From the NCBI GenBank assembly GCA_038123735.1, contig JAYPAP010000083.1, positions 1-15,918 on the forward strand: a stretch of DNA of 15,918 nucleotides, in the 5' to 3' direction. This DNA is from REDI01 sp038123735. Its GTDB lineage: Bacteria > Myxococcota_A > UBA796 > GCA-2862545. How positions within the stretch are numbered: position 1 is the stretch's first letter; each line of letters starts with the position of its first letter. The notes under the pieces were generated by a model. The model was not told the origin of the DNA and did no database searches. It saw only the letters and a list, made by a program, of their open reading frames with translations. The position numbers and the translations under genes are program-made. This document shows, one piece after another, positions 1 to 7,220 of this stretch.

Positions 1-1
1 T

Positions 2-835
2 CGGGTTGGCATCCCCTTCGGCATCGCTCAAATCGGAAAAGCATTCCGAAATGAAGTCACCCCTCGAAATTACATTTTCCGCTCCCGTGAGTTTGAGCAA
101 ATGGAGATGGAGTGGTTCTGCCACCCGAGCGAAGCCGCCAAGTGGTACGCCTTCTGGTCCCAAGCCCGTTTGCAATGGTGGAAAGATCAAGGCCTTTCGC
201 CGAGTCGCCTCGCGTTGCGAGAGCATGAACGAGACGAACTCGCCCATTACGCCAAAAATGGTGCTGGTACCGTTGATATCGAGTACCAATACCCCTTCAC
301 CGAGCCAGGATTTGGCGAGCTTGAAGGAGTGGCTCACCGCTCCAACTTTGACCTGACTCAGCATCAGCAACACAGTCGCAAGAAGCTGGAAGTATTCGAT
401 CCCGAGACCCGAGAGCGATTCCTTCCCGATGTCATCGAGCCCGCAGGGGGCCTGACCCGCGGGGTGCTCGCGCTCTTGTGCGATGCCTACGATGTCGATG
501 AGTCTCGACCCAGCTCCGAACTACTACGCCTGAAACCCTCTTTAGCGCCGATCAAGGTCGGTATTTTCCCGCTGACCAAGAAGGACGGCCTCCCCGAGAT
601 TACGCAGAACATCTTCGCTGACCTGCGACAGACTTGGGTGGTACAGCACGATGTGAAACAAGCCATCGGCAAACGATACGCAAGGATGGACGAGGCGGGC
701 ACGCCATTCTGCGTCACAGCAGACCATGACACCCTCGAAGACGGCACAGTCACCGTCCGAGACCGAGACACCGGGAACCAAGTGCGCGTTGGCCAAACTC
801 AGCTGCGTTCCTGGCTCGCCGAACGTCTCGCGTAG
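2..835 (+). CDS. glyQS: Glycyl-tRNA synthetase, single-chain class II type (5' end missing)
   Basis: Charges tRNA-Gly with glycine in the cytosol. Only the last 277 codons are present; the reading frame is open from base 2, so the N-terminal part lies outside the window. Visible parts, counting the first codon as residue 1: a class II motif 2 stretch (GIAQIGKAFRNE, then TPRNYIFRSREFEQMEMEW, about 7-38), the glycine-site stretch GELEGVAHRSNFDLTQH (about 105-121), motif 3 (EPAGGLTRGVLALL, about 146-159) and the C-terminal anticodon-binding domain (KVGIFPLTKKDG to the end, about 185-277). This is the alpha2 form, not the alpha2-beta2 GlyQ/GlyS form. The stop lies 6 bp from the stop of a convergent lipoprotein gene. 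Identification is firm from motif order and wording. Confidence 0.95.
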   Translation, partial: RVGIPFGIAQIGKAFRNEVTPRNYIFRSREFEQMEMEWFCHPSEAAKWYAFWSQARLQWWKDQGLSPSRLALREHERDELAHYAKNGAGTVDIEYQYPFTEPGFGELEGVAHRSNFDLTQHQQHSRKKLEVFDPETRERFLPDVIEPAGGLTRGVLALLCDAYDVDESRPSSELLRLKPSLAPIKVGIFPLTKKDGLPEITQNIFADLRQTWVVQHDVKQAIGKRYARMDEAGTPFCVTADHDTLEDGTVTVRDRDTGNQVRVGQTQLRSWLAERLA

Positions 836-841
836 GTCGGC

Positions 842-1555
842 TCAGCCTGGGGGCAAAAACGCGTCCAGCCCGTCTGGCTTCGCTCCCGTATCAGCGCCAA
901 CCCATGCCGGAAGCCGCCCTTTCCTCCCTAAAATGCGGAACCGAGACGGCTCCGGTCCCGTCACGAGAAAGGTCTCTGGTCCAATGGGTCGTAAGTGCCA
1001 CACCCGTGTTTTCGCTTTATCTAGCTCCCCGTCATTGCGTAGGACCAGGCCTCGTTGCGAGGCATCGACAAAACCTGAAATGAGGAATGTGTGGTTTGAG
1101 GTGGTGGCTGTTCCCCAGAGACCGTCCACCGCGGGATGAATCACAAGTTCATGCCCGGAAGGCTTCATGGGATCCCGAAGGACCCAACTTCCTGACCACC
1201 TATCTTTCAGCTTTATCGCACGCTTTGCTAACGCATAGCCCCCATTTGCGACATAGAAGATCATCCCGCCAGACCCGGTTCGGCGCCCTATGATGACTTC
1301 CCCCAGGTCACCACGTAGCTCCAGTCCAAATTCCATTTTGCTACTGGAGAAGGTGCTTTCCCGACCTTTCAAGTCCGTCAAAACCCCGTTTGTGCCATCA
1401 AACTCAAAGGTGCCGACAACTGGACCCGCCTCGGAATCCATGAAATGCCACACTCCTGATGGCCCCTCGTACTGGCTCAAAACTTCATTTTCCGCCTGCT
1501 TAGGCCCACATGAAAGCACCAACATGATGCACGCCAACAAAAGCCGTCCCCGCAT
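842..1555 (-). CDS. Putative lipoprotein, family not recognised
   Basis: A 237-residue exported protein. The frame stays open for 78 codons upstream, but the ATG at 1555 was chosen because it has a purine-rich ribosome site (GGGAGAGAGGG directly before it) and begins a lipoprotein signal: basic MRGR, hydrophobic LLLACIMLVLS, then Cys16. The -3 to +1 residues VLSC fit a lipobox loosely. The mature part is rich in beta-type segments (GVWHFMDSEAGPVVGTFEF, GEVIIGRRTGSGG, GLWGTATTSNHTFLISGF), suggesting a small beta-barrel or lipocalin-like fold, but I do not recognise the family. It is transcribed away from the SRPBCC-btaA-btaB genes across a 51-bp gap, so the two units may share a regulatory region. 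It ends tail to tail with glyQS. Confidence 0.75.
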   Translation of the reverse strand: MRGRLLLACIMLVLSCGPKQAENEVLSQYEGPSGVWHFMDSEAGPVVGTFEFDGTNGVLTDLKGRESTFSSSKMEFGLELRGDLGEVIIGRRTGSGGMIFYVANGGYALAKRAIKLKDRWSGSWVLRDPMKPSGHELVIHPAVDGLWGTATTSNHTFLISGFVDASQRGLVLRNDGELDKAKTRVWHLRPIGPETFLVTGPEPSRFRILGRKGRLPAWVGADTGAKPDGLDAFLPPG

Positions 1556-1606
1556 CCCTCTCTCCCGCGCTAAGCGTGCGTCCTGATTAAGGCACCTGGA
1601 GGAACT
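1556..1606. promoter_or_regulatory. Divergent intergenic region, lipoprotein / SRPBCC-btaAB
   Basis: This 51-bp gap between two divergent start codons must carry ribosome sites for both genes and probably at least one promoter. The ribosome sites are clear: GGAGGA four bases before the plus-strand ATG, and GGGAGAG before the minus-strand ATG. No convincing -35/-10 pair and no copy of the PhoB-box consensus (CTGTCAT direct repeats) is visible, although phosphate control would be expected for betaine-lipid genes. Confidence 0.4.
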
Positions 1607-2041
1607 ATGCCCGGCACATCCGAGACCATCCAAATCGACGCGCCCATCGACGTCGTGTACGCCGTCATCACCGACTATGCGTCCTACCCGGAGTTCCTCG
1701 ACCAAGTGGGAACGGTCACGGTCAAGGAGTCTTCCGAAACATCGGCGCTCGTAACCTACGCAGTTGAGCTCCTGGGCAAGTCCATTCACTACACGCTGGC
1801 CCTCAAGCAGCAGGCACCTAGTCGCGTGACCTGGAGTTTAGACAGCAGCAACGTCATGAAGCGTTCGGATGGGTCGTGGGAGCTATCAACCAACGCATCC
1901 GGTGGTACCACCGCCGTTTACTCCGTCGACGTCAAGCCTAAGGGACTCGTGCCTGGCCCCATCGTGAAATCCCTAACGAACCGCGCGTTGCCAGCGACAC
2001 TTGCGGCGTTCAAAGCACGTGCTGAGAGCAAGGTGCAGTGA
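1607..2041 (+). CDS. SRPBCC (START/COQ10-like) ligand-binding protein
   Basis: A 144-residue protein of the SRPBCC helix-grip superfamily, related to polyketide cyclase and coenzyme-Q-binding COQ10-like proteins, which hold hydrophobic ligands in a deep cavity. The typical N-terminal signature is present: SETIQIDAPIDVVYAVITDY (5-24) followed by YPEFLD and a beta-rich centre (VTWSLDSSNVMKRSDGSWEL). It ends in the long amphipathic C-terminal helix (PIVKSLTNRALPATLAAFKA). No signal peptide, so it is cytosolic. The start is set by GGAGGA four bases upstream of the ATG. It lies 45 bp before btaA on the same strand, so co-transcription is likely. By inference it may bind or present a lipid such as diacylglycerol or a betaine-lipid intermediate, but no sequence feature fixes the ligand. 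Confidence 0.88.
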   Translation: MPGTSETIQIDAPIDVVYAVITDYASYPEFLDQVGTVTVKESSETSALVTYAVELLGKSIHYTLALKQQAPSRVTWSLDSSNVMKRSDGSWELSTNASGGTTAVYSVDVKPKGLVPGPIVKSLTNRALPATLAAFKARAESKVQ

Positions 2042-2047
2042 GGGTGC

Positions 2048-2063
2048 GGGCGGTTATGCGCCC
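2048..2063 (+). other. Small hairpin in the SRPBCC-btaA gap
   Basis: A perfect 5-bp inverted repeat, GGGCG (2048-2052) and CGCCC (2059-2063), encloses a 6-base loop, midway between the SRPBCC stop and the btaA start. No T-tract follows, so it is not an intrinsic terminator. It could stabilise or process the mRNA between the two genes, but a stem this short in GC-rich DNA may be chance. Confidence 0.3.
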
Positions 2064-2086
2064 ATCCAAGGTGAGGCGAAGTAGAT

Positions 2087-3211
2087 ATGGCACTTCGAGA
2101 TAAGATATTCCAACGGGCCTTTTCCCAGCTTTTCGTCTACAACATCCTGTGGGAGGATGCTGAAGTAGACGAACGGCACCTCAACATCGACGAGAGCAGC
2201 AGCATCCTCTCCATCACGGGCGCTGGCTGTGGCGTGGCTGGAATGATGAGTGGGCGGCCTCAACGCTTGGACGCTGTCGATATCAACCGGCACCACCTGG
2301 CATTGGCTGCACTCAAGGTGTCCGCCACCCAACGGTGCAGTTCATACCCAGAGTTCTACGATCTCTTCGCCCGCGGGTGGTCCAGTGACCCAGCCCGCGC
2401 CATTCGGCCTCTCACCGAATCGATGCCGCGATGGATGCAGCAGCACTGGAAACGCCACCACGACCGCTTCGAGAAATCGATGCTTCGACAGGGTCTTACC
2501 GCGCAAATGCTCCATGCGTTTCGCAAACAGATCGGAATCGATGCCCATTGGCTCAGAGACATTCAAGACGAGCCGGTGGAGCGGCGGCAACAGATCGTCG
2601 AGGATCTTGTTCGGCCAATCTTAAATAAGCCCCATTTCAAGGCGGTTCTTAATAGCCCGTTGCAGCTGGTTTCGCTGGGGATCAACTTCCAGCAGCGCGA
2701 TCGGATCCTCAAGGCGGAGGAGATGAACATCGTCGACTTCTTCGTGGAACACCTCAAGCGCGTGGTTGCCACCGACTGTCGCACCAACTGGTTCGTCTGG
2801 TACACGGTCGCCGGAGAGTTCAATCACGAAGAACAAGATGCAGTGCCCCCGTATCTCCGGCGTGACCGATGGGAACGCTCTTATCAAACGCCCACCGCCG
2901 TCCGCTACCACAACCGAAACCTCTTCGAAGTCATGTCAGAGGCCGGCCCGAATACCTGGAGCCACTACACCCTGTGTGATGCACCCGACTGGCTGGACCT
3001 GGCATCACAACGACAGTTACTCGGTGAAATCCACCGTACAAGCCGAGATGGCGCCATCGTATTGGCTCGAAGTGTAGAGGGCCATAGCATGGTCGAAAAT
3101 GTCCAAGCTCAAGACCGCTTCGAGCTCATCCACGACGCGAGCGACGATGCCACGGCGACTGACCGAAGCCGGCAATACCGTAAAGTCGCGTTCTATCGCG
3201 TACATCACTGA
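2087..3211 (+). CDS. btaA: BtaA: SAM:diacylglycerol 3-amino-3-carboxypropyltransferase
   Basis: First enzyme of betaine-lipid synthesis: BtaA moves the 3-amino-3-carboxypropyl group of S-adenosylmethionine onto diacylglycerol, giving diacylglyceryl-homoserine at the membrane face. The 374-residue protein has the family's hallmark N-terminus VYNILWEDAEVDERHL (17-32), a SAM-binding glycine loop SITGAGCGVAG (42-52) followed by an acidic strand LDAVDINRHH (61-70), and the C-terminal region with WSHYTLCDAPDWLDL and GAIVLARS. The length is a little below that of alphaproteobacterial BtaA. A GAGG ribosome site sits ten bases before the ATG, a long spacer. It is followed after 18 bp by btaB, and that pairing supports the call. 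No signal peptide is visible. The family is also annotated as DUF3419. Confidence 0.93.
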   Translation: MALRDKIFQRAFSQLFVYNILWEDAEVDERHLNIDESSSILSITGAGCGVAGMMSGRPQRLDAVDINRHHLALAALKVSATQRCSSYPEFYDLFARGWSSDPARAIRPLTESMPRWMQQHWKRHHDRFEKSMLRQGLTAQMLHAFRKQIGIDAHWLRDIQDEPVERRQQIVEDLVRPILNKPHFKAVLNSPLQLVSLGINFQQRDRILKAEEMNIVDFFVEHLKRVVATDCRTNWFVWYTVAGEFNHEEQDAVPPYLRRDRWERSYQTPTAVRYHNRNLFEVMSEAGPNTWSHYTLCDAPDWLDLASQRQLLGEIHRTSRDGAIVLARSVEGHSMVENVQAQDRFELIHDASDDATATDRSRQYRKVAFYRVHH

Positions 3212-3229
3212 TCGAGGAGAATACCTCAG

Positions 3230-3856
3230 ATGTCTACCACCACCGATGACCACCGCTCCTTCCTCAATGCGTACTATGGATGGTCGCGACACGTTTACGA
3301 TGTCACACGTAAATACTACCTTTTCGGCCGAGACAGGGTCCTGAACGACCTGATCGCCGACCGCTCCTGGAGCCGATTGATCGAGATCGGTCCCGGAACG
3401 GGGCGTAACCTCCGGATTTTGCACGAGGGTCGTCCAGAAGCGCAGTTGGGCGGTGTGGAAGCGAGCGACGAGATGCTGGAGCATGCACGTCCACGATGCC
3501 CGTGGGCAAAGCTAGAGCATGGATTTGCTGAAAATGCAGACTTTACCAATATTCTAGACGATCGACCGGATGTGATCCTCTACAGCTATTGCCTATCGAT
3601 GGTCCAGGAGCCGCACCAAGCTCTGGAGAACGCACGCGCGAGTCTAGCCCCCGGTGGTCGGGTGATCGTGGTCGACTTTGCGGACTTATCCGGTATGCGC
3701 ACCCCATTCCGCCAAGGACTGCGCCGGTGGCTCGACACCTTCCACGTGGAGCCTCTGGACACCAAGATCCTCGAGCCCTTCAGCCCGAAAATCACCCATG
3801 GGTACGGGCGCTATTATTTGATCGCCGAGATTGAAGCCCTCGCTAGCGAAGAATAG
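3230..3856 (+). CDS. btaB: BtaB: diacylglyceryl-homoserine N-methyltransferase
   Basis: Second betaine-lipid enzyme: three successive SAM-dependent N-methylations of diacylglyceryl-homoserine give DGTS, a phosphorus-free zwitterionic lipid. The 208-residue class I methyltransferase opens with the BtaB-type segment YYGWSRHVYDVTRKYYLFGRD (15-35). Motif I follows as RLIEIGPGTGRNL (49-61), then the ribose-binding acid in GGVEASDEML (74-83). Later come VILYSYCLSM (about residue 115) and SLAPGGRVIVVDFADLSG. The start follows a GAGGAG site; GAGG can pair with CCTC six bases later, a minor oddity. It lies 18 bp after btaA and ends immediately (0 bp) against the stop of the convergent beta-helix gene. 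The fold is certain; the BtaB assignment rests on the N-terminal segment, the length and adjacency to btaA. Confidence 0.9.
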   Translation: MSTTTDDHRSFLNAYYGWSRHVYDVTRKYYLFGRDRVLNDLIADRSWSRLIEIGPGTGRNLRILHEGRPEAQLGGVEASDEMLEHARPRCPWAKLEHGFAENADFTNILDDRPDVILYSYCLSMVQEPHQALENARASLAPGGRVIVVDFADLSGMRTPFRQGLRRWLDTFHVEPLDTKILEPFSPKITHGYGRYYLIAEIEALASEE

Positions 3857-6800
3857 CTAGCTGCGTCTCCGCCGCGCCACAGCTCCTAGCGGTACCAGTA
3901 GCCACAGCCAATGCGGTGAGAGACCAGTCGTTGCGCAGCCGAACCCGTACCGGGTGGGTCCGGCGGGAGTGCCTCGACCATCTCGGTTATCGTCGAGCCA
4001 CTCTGGGATCCCATCGCCGTCTTCGTCTTCGAACGACTCCAGTCCATCAACCACACCGTCGTTATCGCTGTCGGGGTCGAGGTAGTCCGGTAGACCATCG
4101 CCATCGGTGTCGCGCGTTGGGTCACCGGCAACCTCGTCTTTCGTGGGCAAGCCATCATTATCATCATCGGGGTCCGCCGCATCGATCAAGCCATCTCCGT
4201 CGGAGTCTAGCGGATTCGAGAGGGACTCATCATCGGCGGTACCGGGCCATTCATCCCCATCCGACACGCTATCCCCATCGGTATCCGTAGAGGTGCGGTC
4301 AGACCCAAATTGCACCTCATAAGCATCGAGTACGCCGTCGAGGTCGGAGTCCAAGTCAATGATGCCATCGCAGTCGTCATCAACGTCGTTCTTGATGTCG
4401 GGGGAGCCAACACCCACGAGTGGGTCCGTATCATCGCAATCGATCTGGCCGAACTCTGGCGTGGTCAGCGCGTTCCCCGCTGAGTCTCGGTAGACAGCCA
4501 TCAGTCCATCGTTGTCGAGATCCAAGTCGAGATTGTCGCAGTTGTAATCCACGCCATCCAGACTCAGATCGTTAGCGCCGGGGTTAATCGCGGGATCGGA
4601 GTCAGCGCAGTCGACGGTCGAATCGTACCCATCCTGGTCCTTGTCGGTGTCATCAAAGCCGTCGCAGTTCGTATCCACTCCATCTGTGGGATCGTCCGCC
4701 TGCCATGGATAGATCGCCGCGTTGGTATCATCGCAATCCGCGCCACCGGCATCCTCCGAGATGTACCCATCCCCATCCGCGTCTAAGAGGTCCGCACCTG
4801 AGCAATCCTGATCGATTCCATCTGCACCCATCTCGGTATTCCCAGGATATACGCCGGCATCTAGATCGTCACAATCACCCTCGGCAAGCGAGACGCCGTC
4901 TGCATCGCTGTCACTATAGAGGGTGACTCGAGTCGCGACGCTACTCGGCCCATAGGACGAAAATCGGGACGAGGTGAGGTCGTCGTTGAAGCAATTGGTT
5001 TCGGTATATGCACTTAATCCAATCGAACCTGCTTCCAAGCCATCGTCTCCGAGCTCCGTCACCCGGTCATAATTGACGATGGGCTCCGATGACGCGGCGT
5101 CGAAGATGACATTCTTTAGGTCGGCAGGATACGTCGTCGAGGTTTGACGCTCGATGCATGATCCGCCTTGTCCGTAGCAAAAGCTGTCTTGGAACCCAAT
5201 GTCGGCTTCTTTGGTCTCAGAATTGACAACCGCAATCCCATCTGAGCCAGTCCTAACGCTCTCGTTATCAACAATGGCTGATTTACTGACGTCAATACTG
5301 GAAAAGCCCTCACCTGCGACGGGGAAGGCGTCGTGCCAGATCGCTCCCCCCCGAACCACTGATACATTGGAGACAAAACTTGAACCTGCGATATTCGTGG
5401 GTCCAATCGAGTAGCCAACGGCCAGTCCACCACCCCACTCTGCCTCGTTGCCACACATCAATGTACGGTCGATATCCAATGAAGCCACGGACTCGGCGCG
5501 AACCGCCCCTCCATACTCAGACACTGAATTTTCGGCGAACTGGCTCTGGCGGATCGCAACGCCTCCCCAGCCGGAATAAACCCCGCCGCCTTGAGTGGCA
5601 CTATTTCCCTGGAATCTGACGTTCTCGATCGACGGGAGCCCTCGGCTTGGATCGAGCCGAGTCAGGCCAGGACCGAAGGCCACACCTCCGCCACTATAGG
5701 CCGTATTATCTCGAATGACGGCGGCCTGAATCGATGAAAACTCTGAAGGCGGGGAGGCGAAGTAGACCCCACCTCCCAGGGTATCCGCCTCATTATCACT
5801 AATGCGAAGACTCTGGGCAGTGAGCGTCGCGTTCGCAGCAATGCCAACCGCTGCTCCCATGTTGGCCCGGTTTTCCAGAAATTCCGCGTGTTGCATCTCC
5901 GCGGACCCGGAAAGATAGAGCGCCCCTCCAGTCTCGGCGGCACTCACCGCCCTGTTCTGGCGATACCTCGTACTGTGATTCGTATAGGTACCCCAGTGGT
6001 ACCCGCCTCCGCCGGAGCCAGTCGCCTCGTTCTGGATGTACTCTACGCCTGTCTCTGAAAATGACAGACCGCTGAGTACCGCGCCTCCATCCGACCCCGC
6101 CGTATCGACCACCCCATCAAAGTCGCTATCGCCTGCCACATTGCGAAAGAAGCGACTCGCACGAAGAGTCCCGGTGCTCACGGCCAAGGCCCCCCCGGCG
6201 CCAGTACTGATGTTCTCCACAAAGTTACTGTTTTGGATAGAAACTGATGAAGAAAGCCTATCCGTGGACTGGTAGACCGCTCCTCCAAATCCCCCCGAGC
6301 GGTTGCGCTCGAGCGAGCTGTGCGACATCGACGTCGTACCCAGAGTCGCAATGGCGCCACCCTGAGTATCCGTCACGACGTTTTCTCGGAATGCGCTGTG
6401 CTCGATCGTTCCTACCACACCCGGCCCAAGATAGAGCCCTCCACCATAGACTTCAGCCTCATTCGCCTCGAACGTGCAATGCTCGAAGGTTGCAGCGTGG
6501 GAGGCGAGGTCCGGGTCGAACACCGCAACCCCGCCGGCCCCAAAGCCCGAGTTGCCCGAAACCATACAATTGACCACCGAAACATCGGTGTCTTGAAGAA
6601 ACGCTCCTCCTCCCCCAGCTATCCCTCTGTTCCCGGAGAGCGTGACATCATGCGAGAGCACGGTGGCTGCATTGGTGTACAGCCCGCCGCCGACCCCCTC
6701 AGCGGTACACCCGGTGACCTCGACGCGAGCCAGGCGCAGTTCCCCACGCTGAAAGCGAATACAGCCACCCGCTCCCTCAACGTCAAGCTCCTCAAACTCA

Positions 6801-7219
6801 CCCTCAATCGTGCCGTCTTGAATTCGCACATCAGCGAGAGCGACATTTGTATCCGTCGAATCAAGCCCCCGGGCCCCCACGCCACCCTGCAACACAAACC
6901 CGAAAACCTTCACTGTGGTTGCGCTTGTGGCGGTGACCGCTGCGCGTCCCGAGGCACTGCAGGCGATGGTGGGCGAAAGACCATCCGCCCGATTCCCCAG
7001 GAGAGTCAACGCCTTTGATGAGATATTCAGGCACTCCGCATAGGTCGTCTGGCCAACCACGAAGACCACATCTCCGCTCGAAGCCGCATCGATCGCATCT
7101 TGAATCGACGCGTAGGGTTCACCCGTGGGAGCCACGCGAAGGATCTCACCAGCCCGAGCCCCGCGTCCCGCCCCCCCCACCCCCCCAAACAGACCGCGAC
7201 CCAACGGCAAACCACTCAT
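3857..7219 (-). CDS. Secreted Pmp-like beta-helix / MopE-repeat protein with MYXO-CTERM-like tail
   Basis: A ~1120-residue predicted surface protein. Residues ~30-700 form a right-handed parallel beta-helix of the pectate-lyase-like class. Its coils carry GGA(I/L/V) and FxxN tetrapeptides as in chlamydial Pmp adhesins. Residues ~768-955 hold MopE-like metal-binding repeats (DCDD...PG...DG.D..C), and ~957-1077 hold thrombospondin-3-like DxDxDG Ca-binding repeats. The end reads GFGCATTG, a hydrophobic segment (HWLWLLVPLGAVA) and RRRRS, like a MYXO-CTERM sorting signal. Start: the ATG at 7219 has AGGGG five bases upstream; an in-frame ATG at 7258 has no ribosome site. The N-terminus (MSGLPLGRGLFGGVGGAGRG) is only a weak signal peptide and crosses G7 and G8 tracts, so a frameshift or phase-variable start is possible. 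Likely role: adhesion or surface structure; the ligand is unknown. Confidence 0.88.
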   Translation of the reverse strand: MSGLPLGRGLFGGVGGAGRGARAGEILRVAPTGEPYASIQDAIDAASSGDVVFVVGQTTYAECLNISSKALTLLGNRADGLSPTIACSASGRAAVTATSATTVKVFGFVLQGGVGARGLDSTDTNVALADVRIQDGTIEGEFEELDVEGAGGCIRFQRGELRLARVEVTGCTAEGVGGGLYTNAATVLSHDVTLSGNRGIAGGGGAFLQDTDVSVVNCMVSGNSGFGAGGVAVFDPDLASHAATFEHCTFEANEAEVYGGGLYLGPGVVGTIEHSAFRENVVTDTQGGAIATLGTTSMSHSSLERNRSGGFGGAVYQSTDRLSSSVSIQNSNFVENISTGAGGALAVSTGTLRASRFFRNVAGDSDFDGVVDTAGSDGGAVLSGLSFSETGVEYIQNEATGSGGGGYHWGTYTNHSTRYRQNRAVSAAETGGALYLSGSAEMQHAEFLENRANMGAAVGIAANATLTAQSLRISDNEADTLGGGVYFASPPSEFSSIQAAVIRDNTAYSGGGVAFGPGLTRLDPSRGLPSIENVRFQGNSATQGGGVYSGWGGVAIRQSQFAENSVSEYGGAVRAESVASLDIDRTLMCGNEAEWGGGLAVGYSIGPTNIAGSSFVSNVSVVRGGAIWHDAFPVAGEGFSSIDVSKSAIVDNESVRTGSDGIAVVNSETKEADIGFQDSFCYGQGGSCIERQTSTTYPADLKNVIFDAASSEPIVNYDRVTELGDDGLEAGSIGLSAYTETNCFNDDLTSSRFSSYGPSSVATRVTLYSDSDADGVSLAEGDCDDLDAGVYPGNTEMGADGIDQDCSGADLLDADGDGYISEDAGGADCDDTNAAIYPWQADDPTDGVDTNCDGFDDTDKDQDGYDSTVDCADSDPAINPGANDLSLDGVDYNCDNLDLDLDNDGLMAVYRDSAGNALTTPEFGQIDCDDTDPLVGVGSPDIKNDVDDDCDGIIDLDSDLDGVLDAYEVQFGSDRTSTDTDGDSVSDGDEWPGTADDESLSNPLDSDGDGLIDAADPDDDNDGLPTKDEVAGDPTRDTDGDGLPDYLDPDSDNDGVVDGLESFEDEDGDGIPEWLDDNRDGRGTPAGPTRYGFGCATTGLSPHWLWLLVPLGAVARRRRS
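3989..4918 (-). repeat. MopE-like and TSP3-like metal-binding repeat region
   Basis: The C-terminal quarter of the beta-helix protein is a run of Asp-rich repeats. The upstream part (about 4355-4918) has units of the form D.D.DG(Y/V), a spacer, DCDD, a spacer, (Y/N)PG, a spacer, DG(V/I)D..C, as in MopE metal-binding motifs. Four CDD/CAD-type units are readable (GDCDDLDAGVYPG, ADCDDTNAAIYP, VDCADSDPAINPG, IDCDDTDPLVG). The later part (about 3989-4357) has DTDGDG / DSDNDG units typical of thrombospondin type 3 repeats that bind calcium. At DNA level the repeats are degenerate, so this is protein-level repetition. Confidence 0.88.
5324..6703 (-). repeat. Pmp-like beta-helix coils (GGA[ILV] / FxxN)
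   Basis: About sixteen coils, each of roughly 20-50 residues, carry a Gly-Gly turn such as GGGLYTN, GGAIAT, GGAVYQ, GGALAV, GGALYLS, GGGVYFA, GGAVRAE or GGAIWH. Seven match GGA followed by I, L or V. Eight FxxN tetrapeptides (FEAN, FREN, FVEN, FFRN, FLEN, FQGN, FAEN, FVSN) fall about 8-20 residues before a glycine turn. This pairing is the signature of chlamydial polymorphic membrane proteins, but here there is no C-terminal autotransporter barrel. Confidence 0.85.
7171..7186 (-). repeat. Paired G-tracts (G7 T G8) in the signal region
   Basis: On the minus strand the start of the beta-helix gene contains seven Gs, a T, then eight Gs (plus strand C8 at 7171-7178 and C7 at 7180-7186), 34-49 bases downstream of the chosen ATG. 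Tracts like this slip during replication and are also error-prone in sequencing and assembly. One extra G would join the downstream beta-helix frame to a GTG start at 7215 whose peptide (MVCRWVAVCLGG) has a more convincing signal-peptide core. Confidence 0.7.
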
Positions 7220-7220
7220 A

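Noticed and set aside
1556..1606. Pho box upstream of the betaine-lipid genes
   Set aside because: No CTGTCAT-like direct repeats are visible; phosphate control remains possible but is not shown by the sequence.
1556..1789. Extension of the lipoprotein gene to an upstream start at 1789
   Set aside because: It would overlap the SRPBCC gene on the other strand by about 180 bases and bury the clear lipoprotein signal; the ATG at 1555 has its own ribosome site.
2048..2063. Intrinsic terminator between the SRPBCC gene and btaA
   Set aside because: The stem is only 5 bp and no T-tract follows, so it is at most a minor mRNA hairpin.
3989..4918. CRISPR-like or tandem DNA repeats suggested by recurring ATC/GTC-rich words
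   Set aside because: The recurrence comes from Asp codons in protein repeats; units differ in length and sequence and there are no constant repeats with spacers.
6320..7018. 232-codon open frame on the plus strand opposite the beta-helix gene
   Set aside because: It lies fully antisense to well-supported beta-helix coils, has no recognisable protein features and a random-looking Arg/Pro/Ser-rich composition.
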